From DAHVFK01 sp963755395 (lineage in GTDB: Bacteria > Pseudomonadota > Gammaproteobacteria > Burkholderiales > SG8-39), in contig CAVWJJ010000002.1 of NCBI GenBank assembly GCA_963755395.1, positions 1,612,001-1,676,000 on the forward strand: DNA of 64,000 nt. Direction: 5' to 3'. Below are positions 34,512 through 41,732 of the stretch, in pieces. The notes under the pieces are model-generated. The model was not told the origin of the DNA. It saw only the letters and a list, made by a program, of their open reading frames with translations, and searched no databases. Position numbers and translations under genes: made by a program. Positions within the stretch are counted from its first letter, which is position 1, and every line of letters begins with the position of its first letter.

Positions 34512-34885
34512 GCGACCTGGAAGACAAGTCTGCTAGCGCCGACGGCGGGCGGCCGAGCGTTCTGTCGCTCAATATTCGCGAAAAGAATGCACTGTAGGCC
34601 GCCTACATTCCCCAGCTGAAAAACGGCGGAATCTTCATCCCGACAGCTCGCATACACCATCTTGGCGACGAGGTATTTATGCTGGTTTCGCTTCCAGACG
34701 AAGCGGCCAAGATTCCAGTAAGCGGAAGGGTGGTTTGGATCACCCCGGGCGACGCGCAGGGGAAACGTGCGCAAGGGGTAGGGATTCAGTTCTCTAACGA
34801 CGAGGCCGGACGGTCCGCCAAGAAGAATATTGAGCGACTGCTTGCGGGTATGCTGGACAGTTCAAAGATTACGCACACTTTCTAA
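34508..34885 (+). pseudogene. pilZ: PilZ-domain protein (type IV pilus PilZ) interrupted by in-frame TAG
   Basis: Reading from the ATG at 34508 (ATGA overlap with holB), the frame encodes 29 residues ending SLNIREKNAL, then TAG at 34595-34597. It continues unbroken as AAYIPQLKNGGIFIPTA, GDEVFMLVSLP and GRVVWITPGDAQGKRAQGVG to TAA at 34885. Family members have Tyr at the TAG position (NALYAAY-like), so one base change (TAC/TAT to TAG) explains the break. PilZ is needed for type IV pilus assembly with PilB/FimX. A shorter product could begin at the ATG at 34679 (68 residues) but would lack the domain start. Confidence 0.85.
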
Positions 34886-35261
34886 GTAAGTACATAATAT
34901 TGCGGAACTGAACTTATATCTTGCTGAAGATAAGTGATATTACTTATTGTTTAAAATGAGTTTATCTAAAAAAACAGAACACATATGAAGCACGATGAAT
35001 CTAGTCGTCCGCTTTCGAGCGAGAGCTCCTCTCGTGGGAGAGATAGGAATTTGGATGTCGGCCCTGGTCGCCGCTGCGGCAACCATGCATTGACGCATCA
35101 GTGAGGTCCGAGAGCGTAACGACGCATCCAGGGAACCGTCCGGCTGCGAGTGGAGAGGTAGGTCGGTGGTGGGGCCACTACGGTCGCCGGTCTGGCCGGC
35201 TGAGTTGGTAGATAGGTTAGAAGCAAATATTTAACATAATACACATATGCGCATAATTCCG
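34886..35261. other. Gene-free spacer with AT-rich flanks and ATAAGT-type inverted repeats
   Basis: This is the only stretch above 300 bases without a convincing gene. The first 100 bases are strikingly AT-rich and contain ACTTAT at 34912-34917, ATAAGT at 34930-34935 and ACTTAT at 34942-34947, forming overlapping inverted repeats. The middle (about 34990-35210) is GC-rich with small hairpins such as CGAGAG/CTCTCG near 35018. The end is AT-rich again, and CACATATG occurs near both borders (about 34980 and 35241). A 39-codon frame from 34985 has no ribosome site. In relatives tatD often follows pilZ here; it is absent. Confidence 0.55.
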
Positions 35262-35726
35262 TCAGTTCAGACGGCCCGTCGGCGGAATAGGAAGCCTTGC
35301 AACGGGGATCCCTTCGTCCAGGAGCGCGTCATGCTCCTCCCGGGTGGCCTCGCCCCGAATCGGGCGAACCGGGGCCTGGTCGTAATGGATGCGTCTGGCT
35401 TCGGCCGGAAATTCCCCGCCCACGTCTTCGGTCTTGGTCAGGATCTCGTCCAGCAAGCGGGAATACAAGACTTGCGCCAGGGCGAGCGGATCGCGCCCAG
35501 AAAGCTTCGGGCCCTGCAGGTTCGGTGTTGCCTGCGGCGCTGCTGCCTTGGCCGGCTCGGCGCCGGTCTTGATCCGGGTCGCCGATGGCACACGCTCGAC
35601 GGTTGCCGAACCGCACTTTGGACAACTGAGCAGGCCGCGCTTGCGCTGCGAGGCAAATTCCGGCTGCGAGCCGAACCAGCCCTCGAAACGATGCCCTTCG
35701 TCGCATAGTAGATCGAAGACGATCAT
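35262..35726 (-). CDS. DUF1178 family zinc-ribbon-like protein
   Basis: A 154-residue protein opening MIVFDLLCDEGHRFEGWFGS, with a CxxC knuckle in LSCPKCGSATVER; together with the earlier Cys and His this suggests a zinc ribbon. The C-terminal half holds the conserved GEFPAEARRIHYDQAPVRPIRGEAT region, cited by EARRIHY and RPIRGEAT. This matches the DUF1178 family, widespread in alpha- and betaproteobacteria and of unknown function. It is divergent from the NicX-like gene with a 69-base gap. Confidence 0.88.
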   Translation of the reverse strand: MIVFDLLCDEGHRFEGWFGSQPEFASQRKRGLLSCPKCGSATVERVPSATRIKTGAEPAKAAAPQATPNLQGPKLSGRDPLALAQVLYSRLLDEILTKTEDVGGEFPAEARRIHYDQAPVRPIRGEATREEHDALLDEGIPVARLPIPPTGRLN

Positions 35727-35795
35727 GATTGAATTCTAACCGACAATGCGATACTGCGGCGTTAGCCGGCGTACGAGCCGGACGCAGATATAGCG

Positions 35796-36842
35796 ATGAT
35801 CGCCGACCGCATCGAAGCCAAATGGATTGACTTGTTTGTCGACGTATTCGCGCACTGTAAGGTGGCCGCGGGCGACCTGTGCGCGGTATTGTCGGAATCG
35901 CAGTCGCGCGAATTGAACGTACGGCTTGCTGAGCTTGCGCTCTTGCGGCTTGGTGCGCGCGCCTTCCACATTGTCGTCCCAACGCCTCGCCAAGCCGCGG
36001 CCGTGCCGATCCGCTCGACCGGCGCGTCCAACGTATTGCGCGATCTGCCTGCCGCGATCAACGCGCTCGGTGCATGCGTCTTCGTCGCCGACTGCACCGT
36101 AGAAGGCCTGATGCACGCGGCGGAACTGCCGCAGATCCTGAAAGGCGGGGCACGCGTACTCTACATCTCTGACGAGCATCCGGATGCGCTCGAGCGCCTT
36201 GCACCCTCCCCCGCAGACGAGCACAGGGTTAGGACTGGCATGCGGCGGCTGCGTGAGGCGAAGCGCATGGAAGTGACTTCGGCCGCCGGAACAAGACTCG
36301 ACATCCGCGTCGAGGGGGCACGCGTCGGTGGAGTTTGGGGTTACACAGAGAAGCCAGGGACCCTGTCGCACTGGCCTGGTGGGCTGTGCCTGTGCTTTCC
36401 GCGTGTCGGGGCCGTCGACGGTACTCTGGTGCTTGCACCGGGGGACCTCAATCTGACGTTCAAGCGGTATATCGAATCGACCGTAAGCCTCAGAATCGCA
36501 AGCGACTATGTCACCACGATCGAAGGCAATTCGCTCGACGCCGAGCTGATGCGGGAGTATTTCGCGGCCTGGGGTGACCGCGAAGCTTATGCCGTGTCCC
36601 ACGTGGGCTGGGGCATGAATCCGCGCGCACGCTGGGAGACGATGGCCATGTACGACCGACGAGACGTAAACGGAACCGAGCAGCGCGCGTTTGCGGGGAA
36701 CTTCCTCTACTCCACGGGCGCCAACGAGGTGGCGGGGCGGTACACACTCGGCCATTACGATCTGCCGCTCAGGCATTGCACCATACGGCTGGACGGCGAG
36801 ACGATAGTCGACGACGGGCGATTGCAGGGCGAACTGGCATGA
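35796..36842 (+). CDS. NicX-like dioxygenase (2,5-dihydroxypyridine 5,6-dioxygenase / M29-like family)
   Basis: A 348-residue protein resembling NicX of Pseudomonas putida, an Fe(II) enzyme that opens 2,5-dihydroxypyridine to N-formylmaleamate, in a fold shared with M29 aminopeptidases. The three iron ligands of NicX align with His269 (SHVGWGMNPRA), His320 and Asp322 (GHYDLPLR). Other shared parts are SHWPGGLCL, EGTLVL-like DGTLVLAPGD and AGNFLYSTG. Automatic annotation may call it a leucyl aminopeptidase. The ATGA-coupled neighbours (hydrolase, acyl-CoA dehydrogenase, acyl-CoA ligase) support a ring-cleaving catabolic role, but the substrate is not known. Confidence 0.75.
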   Translation: MIADRIEAKWIDLFVDVFAHCKVAAGDLCAVLSESQSRELNVRLAELALLRLGARAFHIVVPTPRQAAAVPIRSTGASNVLRDLPAAINALGACVFVADCTVEGLMHAAELPQILKGGARVLYISDEHPDALERLAPSPADEHRVRTGMRRLREAKRMEVTSAAGTRLDIRVEGARVGGVWGYTEKPGTLSHWPGGLCLCFPRVGAVDGTLVLAPGDLNLTFKRYIESTVSLRIASDYVTTIEGNSLDAELMREYFAAWGDREAYAVSHVGWGMNPRARWETMAMYDRRDVNGTEQRAFAGNFLYSTGANEVAGRYTLGHYDLPLRHCTIRLDGETIVDDGRLQGELA

Positions 36843-37630
36843 GCCTGCCCACATACGTGGAGCAGGGCCGCGGCGGCGATACGCTCGTGTTCCTGCATGG
36901 GGTCGGTGGCGGCCACGCCGCATGGGACGACCAGCTTCCCTACTTCGCCGGGATCGGATATCGCGCGGTTGCATGGGATCAGCCCGGCTACGGCGCGAGC
37001 CCGCTGGTCGAGCCCTACGATCTGGAGCGAGTGGCGGTCGCCTTGCAGGCGCTGATCGATCACCTGGGCGATGCGCCCGTGACTCTTGTCGGGCATAGCA
37101 TGGGAGGGTTCGTTGCACAAGAGGCCTACGCCCGATTTCCTCAGCACATCAAGGCGCTCGTGCTGTGCTGTACCAGTGCGGCGTTCGGCGGCGCCGGCGG
37201 TGACTTCCAGCGCCAGTTCATCGCCGAACGCATCGCGCCGCTGGACCAGGGCAGGACAATGGCCGACATTTCGTCCCAGCTTATGAGCGCCATGCGGGGC
37301 AGCCGGTCCCGGCCAGGCGGCCTAGAGCGCGCCGAGCGGATCATGGCGGGCGTGCCCCCTAGGACCTACCGCAAGGCCGTCACGCTGCTCACCACGTTCG
37401 ACCGGCGAGCCCTACTGCCCCGGATCGCGGTCCCGACGCTGCTGCTCGCGGGCGCCGAAGACCGAACGGCCCCGCCGTCCGTCATGCAGCGCATGGCGCA
37501 AGAGATCTCGCGGGCGGAATACGTGGTCCTCGACGGCTGCGGCCACCTCGGTCCGATGGATCAGCCAGATGAATTCAATCGCGCGCTTGCGGCCTTCCTC
37601 GAGCGCCACACGAATCGATGCGAAGCATGA
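36839..37630 (+). CDS. Alpha/beta hydrolase
   Basis: A 263-residue alpha/beta-hydrolase with a complete triad: Ser87 in VGHSMGG, Asp208 in AGAEDRTAP and His236 in GCGHLGPMDQP. The oxyanion HG motif is FLHGVGGG. It resembles enol-lactonases and N-formylmaleamate deformylase (NicD-like) enzymes, which act directly after ring cleavage. The ATG at 36839 overlaps the dioxygenase stop by ATGA, so the frame further upstream is ignored. Its likely role is to hydrolyse the ring-opened product; this is inferred from context. Confidence 0.85.
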   Translation: MSLPTYVEQGRGGDTLVFLHGVGGGHAAWDDQLPYFAGIGYRAVAWDQPGYGASPLVEPYDLERVAVALQALIDHLGDAPVTLVGHSMGGFVAQEAYARFPQHIKALVLCCTSAAFGGAGGDFQRQFIAERIAPLDQGRTMADISSQLMSAMRGSRSRPGGLERAERIMAGVPPRTYRKAVTLLTTFDRRALLPRIAVPTLLLAGAEDRTAPPSVMQRMAQEISRAEYVVLDGCGHLGPMDQPDEFNRALAAFLERHTNRCEA

Positions 37631-38883
37631 CCTTCACCCCGCGGGGTATCGATCCCCGCTACACGGTGACCGGATCGAACTATCCGTTGAGCGCGAAGCA
37701 AAGTGAACTGGTCGCGCTCGCCGATTCCGTAGGCCCCCTCTTCTCGCAGCGCGCGGTTCGGTATGACCGCGAGGCGAGCTTCCCGTTCGAGAACTTCGAG
37801 GATCTGCGCCGGACCGGGTTGCTCGGCCTGTGCGTGCCGGAGAGCTTCGGCGGCAAGGGTGCCGACCTGCGCAGCTATGCGATCGTCTCGGCAACGCTCG
37901 GCAAGTATTGTGGCGCTACCGCGCTTACCTTCAACATGCACGCGTGCTCAACGTTGTGGCCCGGGATCCTCGCAGATGATCTGGACATGACTTCCGATCA
38001 GAAGCGGGAGCACGAACGCCATCGAAAGGTCCATTTCGAACGCGTGATCGGGCAAGGCGCAGTCTACGCTCAGCCCTTCTCCGAGGGCAGCGCGGCCACC
38101 GCCGGCAAGGCGCCGTTCGGCACGCTCGCATCTAAAGTCGACGGCGGCTGGAGGATCAGCGGCAAGAAAATCTTCGCCTCGCTTGCAGGAGCCGCCAACT
38201 ACTACGGGGTTCTGTGCACCGAGGACAAGCCGGACCGGACAATGCGCGATACGCTTTACGTGGCGGTTCCGGGGAACGCGCCGGGACTCACCGTAACGGG
38301 GGACTGGGACCCGCTGGGGATGCGCGGCACGGTCTCCCGCACGCTGTTGTTCAAAGACGTATTCGTGCCGGACGACGCCCAAATGATGCCGCGCGGCGTC
38401 TACTTCCAGGCGGCAAGCCGATGGCCGCACATGTTCACCACGCTTGCGCCGACGTACCTTGGCATTGCCATTGCTGCGTTCGAATTCACGGTCCGGTATC
38501 TGCGCGGGGAAGTCCACGGTATGCCGCCGGTGAAGCGACGAATGTATCCGACCAAGCAGATTGCGGTCGCCGAGATGCTGATCAAGCTAGAACAGACCCG
38601 GGCTCTGTTCCTGCGCATGCTGGATGACGCCCGGGTCGACCCCCCCAAGGACGCGCGCCTGCGTGCCTACGCGGCGCAGTTCACCATCATGGAGAATGCG
38701 AACGACCTGTGTCGCCTCGCCATCCGGACTTGCGGCGGCCAGTCGATGCTGAAATCACTGCCTCTCGAGCGCCTCTACCGAGACTCGCGCTGCGGCGCCC
38801 TGATGCTGCCCTGGACCGCCGAGCTGTGCCTCGATCGAATCGGACGCGAGGCGCTCTACGAACCCGGCGAGGGCGACGATTGA
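37627..38883 (+). CDS. Acyl-CoA dehydrogenase family flavoprotein
   Basis: A protein of about 418 residues with the ACAD fold. It has an N-terminal helical domain (LLGLCVPESFGGKGAD), a middle beta domain with VYAQPFSEGS and WRISGKKIFASLAG, and a C-terminal helical domain with RTCGGQSMLKSLPLERLYRDSRCGALM, cited by CGGQSMLK and ERLYRDSR. It could be a true FAD dehydrogenase or a related flavin monooxygenase. I took the ATG at 37627, which overlaps the hydrolase stop (ATGA); an ATG at 37618 is also in frame. It is followed by the ligase after one base. Confidence 0.84.
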   Translation: MTFTPRGIDPRYTVTGSNYPLSAKQSELVALADSVGPLFSQRAVRYDREASFPFENFEDLRRTGLLGLCVPESFGGKGADLRSYAIVSATLGKYCGATALTFNMHACSTLWPGILADDLDMTSDQKREHERHRKVHFERVIGQGAVYAQPFSEGSAATAGKAPFGTLASKVDGGWRISGKKIFASLAGAANYYGVLCTEDKPDRTMRDTLYVAVPGNAPGLTVTGDWDPLGMRGTVSRTLLFKDVFVPDDAQMMPRGVYFQAASRWPHMFTTLAPTYLGIAIAAFEFTVRYLRGEVHGMPPVKRRMYPTKQIAVAEMLIKLEQTRALFLRMLDDARVDPPKDARLRAYAAQFTIMENANDLCRLAIRTCGGQSMLKSLPLERLYRDSRCGALMLPWTAELCLDRIGREALYEPGEGDD

Positions 38884-38884
38884 C

Positions 38885-40354
38885 GTGAATCTATCGCGCA
38901 TTATCGAGCGCTGGGCGGAGCATTTTCCCTCCAAAGTTGCGATTCATTTCCGCGGCTCGGATCTCAGCTATGCGATTCTGTGGGAGCGGATTGAAGAGGC
39001 AACACGCGTACTCGGGTCGCGCGGGATCGTGCGCGGCGATCGAATTGCCTTTCTCGGCTACAACAATCCGGACATGCTAGTGCTGCTGTTTGCGCTAGCT
39101 CGCCTGGGCGCAATCCTGGTTCCGCTCAACTGGCGCCTGACGGTAGCCGAACATCGGCTCATTGTGCGGGATTGTGCGCCGCAACTCCTCTTCACCGAAC
39201 CTGAATTCGCCGCGCACGCCGCGGAGCTCGGAGTGCCGGTCTGCCTGATCCTCGACGGCAAGTGGCGTGAAGGCGAGGCCGCGCCGGCTTCCTCCGGCTG
39301 TGACGAAGACGATATGCTGGTAATGTATACCTCGGGCACGACTGGCCGCCCCAAGGGCGCCGTGCTGCGTCAAAGCGCGCTGATTTGGAACGGATTCAAT
39401 TCGATCCATGCACATGATCTTTCCCAACGCGATCATGTGCTGAGCCCGCTACCGATGTTTCACGTCGGTGGCTTGAACAACCAGACCCTGCCTGCCCTGC
39501 TTGCGGGAGCGACGGTGACCCTTCAGCAACGCTTCGAACCCGGACAATGGCTGGCGGCCGTCGCCTCGCGACGCCCGACCATCAGTCTGCTCGTGCCGGC
39601 TACGATGCAGGCGGTGCTTAACCACCCGGACTGGGATAAGACCGATCTGTCTTCGTTGAAGATGATCAATTCGGGGTCGATGGTGGTGCCGGAATCGCTC
39701 ATCCGTGCGTTCCACGCGCGTGGCGTCCCGGTCGGCCAGATCTACGGCTCTACTGAAACGGCCCCGATCGCTGCCATACTCCAGAAGGAGGACGCGATGT
39801 CTATGGTCGGCAGCGCGGGCAAGCCCGCGCTGCATTGCGAAATCAAGATTGCCGCCGACGACCATGGCACGGACGCCTCCGTGGGCACGGTGGGCGAGAT
39901 ATGGGTTCGCGGGCCCAACGTGATGCGCGGTTACTGGAACGATCTCGAGGCAACCGCAAGCGTGTTCCACGACGATTGGTTCAAGACCGGCGATCTAGCG
40001 CGTCGCGACCATGGCGGATTCCTGTGGATCGCCGGCAGGACCAAGGACGTCATCATTTCGGGGGGCGAAAACATCTATCCGGCCGAAATCGAGAATGTGC
40101 TGGCCGATTGCCCAGCCGTCGCGGAATCAACGGTTATAGGCATCGAAGACCCAAAGTGGGGAGAGACCGCCTGTGCCTGTATCGTACTTCGGCCTGGAGC
40201 CGCGCTCGATGAAAGCAGCGTGCTGTCGCTATTTCACGACCGTCTGGCCCGTTATAAGCATCCGCGCCGGATCGTTTTCATGGACGAGCTGCCGAAGAAC
40301 GCCATGGGGAAAGTGCAGAAATTCGAGCTTAAACGCCGTCTCGGAGCCGGCTAG
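38885..40354 (+). CDS. AMP-binding acyl-CoA synthetase
   Basis: A 489-residue ANL-superfamily ligase that activates a carboxylic acid to its CoA thioester via an acyl-AMP. The AMP-binding P-loop is YTSGTTGRPKGA from residue 148. Motif A5 is YGSTETAP, the hinge region is FKTGDLARRDHGGFLWIAGRTKD (cited by KTGDLAR and GRTKD), and the C-terminal catalytic Lys lies in PKNAMGKVQK. The substrate is likely an acid generated by the upstream enzymes. It starts with GTG one base after the ACAD gene and is the last of the four coupled genes. Confidence 0.9.
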   Translation: MNLSRIIERWAEHFPSKVAIHFRGSDLSYAILWERIEEATRVLGSRGIVRGDRIAFLGYNNPDMLVLLFALARLGAILVPLNWRLTVAEHRLIVRDCAPQLLFTEPEFAAHAAELGVPVCLILDGKWREGEAAPASSGCDEDDMLVMYTSGTTGRPKGAVLRQSALIWNGFNSIHAHDLSQRDHVLSPLPMFHVGGLNNQTLPALLAGATVTLQQRFEPGQWLAAVASRRPTISLLVPATMQAVLNHPDWDKTDLSSLKMINSGSMVVPESLIRAFHARGVPVGQIYGSTETAPIAAILQKEDAMSMVGSAGKPALHCEIKIAADDHGTDASVGTVGEIWVRGPNVMRGYWNDLEATASVFHDDWFKTGDLARRDHGGFLWIAGRTKDVIISGGENIYPAEIENVLADCPAVAESTVIGIEDPKWGETACACIVLRPGAALDESSVLSLFHDRLARYKHPRRIVFMDELPKNAMGKVQKFELKRRLGAG

Positions 40355-40359
40355 TTCAT

Positions 40360-40365
40360 TACAAT
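40360..40365 (+). promoter_or_regulatory. Possible -10 element for the STAS gene
   Basis: TACAAT occurs in the 40-bp gap after the acyl-CoA ligase stop, 30 bases before the GTG of the STAS gene. It could separate the signalling genes from the catabolic operon. The -35 region is poor. Confidence 0.3.
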
Positions 40366-40394
40366 ACGGGGGGTTCGATTCCAGAAGCTATTCC

Positions 40395-40772
40395 GTGAAT
40401 CTCGCAAAGTCCATGTACGCCGATGTGCTGGTGCTGTCTCCAGGGGGGAGGCTCGATCACGACAATTGCGCGGCTTTTCACAGCGTTCTTGAGCGCTACC
40501 TGGAGGAGCCGGGAAGCTCGGCGGCGCGCGGTGTAGTGTTCGATCTGGGGTCACTGGAATACGTCTCGAGCGCTGGCCTGCGCTGCTTCATGCTGGCGGC
40601 GAAACAGGCCCGCGCGCACGGCGGCAAGATCCTGATCGCGGCAATGCAACCGGTGGTGGCCGAAATCTTCGAGATCAGCCGTTTCGGCATGATCCTGGAA
40701 GCATTTCCGACGGTGCGCGCAGCGCTGGAATCGCTTTCGCCGGAATCCGCGCTCGCCTACGATCGGGCCTGA
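40395..40772 (+). CDS. STAS-domain anti-sigma factor antagonist
   Basis: A 125-residue single STAS domain of the RsbV/SpoIIAA type. The phosphorylation loop reads LEYVSSAGLR, with Ser58/Ser59 at the usual site. It ends with the helix FGMILEAFPTVRAALESL. The GTG at 40395 is preferred; an ATG at 40413 would remove part of the first strand. Such proteins bind an RsbW-type kinase when dephosphorylated; candidates for its partners, a PP2C phosphatase and a kinase, lie at 41733-43727 and 44809-45225. Confidence 0.88.
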   Translation: MNLAKSMYADVLVLSPGGRLDHDNCAAFHSVLERYLEEPGSSAARGVVFDLGSLEYVSSAGLRCFMLAAKQARAHGGKILIAAMQPVVAEIFEISRFGMILEAFPTVRAALESLSPESALAYDRA

Positions 40773-40773
40773 C

Positions 40774-41730
40774 GTGCGGGTCCGGTTCTGGGGTACTCGC
40801 GGCTCGATTCCGGTCTCGTTGACTTGGCGCGATGTACGGGACCGACTGGTGGAGGCTCTGGTAGCAGGTAATGGCCAGCAGCTCGACACAATGGCGAAGG
40901 CCAATGCCTTCGTCGAGCAGCGCTTTCCATCTTCGCTTCGCAGGACTTACGGCGGGCACTCGGCCTGTGTCGAGTTCGAGCCGGGCAGCAAAGAATACTT
41001 CGTGTGCGATATGGGAAGCGGCGCGCGCGCGTTCGGCGAACACGTATTGGCACGCAACGCGGGGCAACCGGCCGTCGTGAACGTGTTCATGTCCCATGTG
41101 CACTGGGACCACATCATGGGATTCCCATTCTTCGGACCTGCCTACCTGGCGGGGACGCTCATACGCATCCATGGTTGCCACGACGTGATCGAGCACGCGT
41201 TCCGGCTGCAGCAATCGCCACCCTGTTTCCCGGTACCGTTCGACCACCTCGCAGCGAGTATCGAATTCATCCGACTCCCGCCGGGACAAACGACTGTTGT
41301 TTCGGGTATCGCCGTGACGCCGAAATTGCAGCTGCATGACGGCGATTCCTATGGCTACCGCTTCGAGTCCGGCGGCAAGAGCTTCGTCTATACCACTGAC
41401 TCTGAGCACAAGCTCGAAAACGACTTGAATACGAACGGGTTCGTTCAACTCTTTCGCAATGCCGACCTCGTTGTGTTCGACGCAATGTATTCGCTCGCTG
41501 ACGCGGTATCTGTGAAGGCCGATTGGGGGCATTCGAGCAACGTCATGGGCGTAGAACTGTGCCAGATGGCAAGGGCCAAGCGTATCGCGCTGTTCCATCA
41601 CGAACCTGCCAATGACGACGCTGACATTGAGCAAATCCTGCGAGAGACGGTGCGTTTCGAAGAACTCACGCAACAAGGACATCGACTCGAGGTGCTGGCG
41701 GCGTACGACGGCCTGGAGCTCGACCTCTAA
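40774..41730 (+). CDS. Metallo-beta-lactamase-fold hydrolase
   Basis: A 318-residue MBL-fold protein opening VRVRFWGTRGSIP, the start seen in a PDE-like branch of the family. The metal motif is SHVHWDHIMGF with His108, His110, Asp112 and His113. Further ligands are likely in YTTDSEH and in the HSSN and FHHEPAND segments. It lies one base after the STAS gene and two bases before the CHASE2-phosphatase gene, so it is part of the same transcript. It may be a cyclic-nucleotide or other phosphodiesterase acting in signalling; the substrate is unknown. Confidence 0.85.
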   Translation: MRVRFWGTRGSIPVSLTWRDVRDRLVEALVAGNGQQLDTMAKANAFVEQRFPSSLRRTYGGHSACVEFEPGSKEYFVCDMGSGARAFGEHVLARNAGQPAVVNVFMSHVHWDHIMGFPFFGPAYLAGTLIRIHGCHDVIEHAFRLQQSPPCFPVPFDHLAASIEFIRLPPGQTTVVSGIAVTPKLQLHDGDSYGYRFESGGKSFVYTTDSEHKLENDLNTNGFVQLFRNADLVVFDAMYSLADAVSVKADWGHSSNVMGVELCQMARAKRIALFHHEPANDDADIEQILRETVRFEELTQQGHRLEVLAAYDGLELDL

Positions 41731-41732
41731 GG

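Noticed and set aside
34985..35104. A 39-codon frame in the spacer after pilZ
   Set aside because: No ribosome binding site and no recognisable motif; kept only as a remark in the spacer entry.
35001..35215. Possible riboswitch or structured RNA in the spacer
   Set aside because: Only short local hairpins were found; no known riboswitch core could be matched by eye, so it is not listed as an RNA gene.
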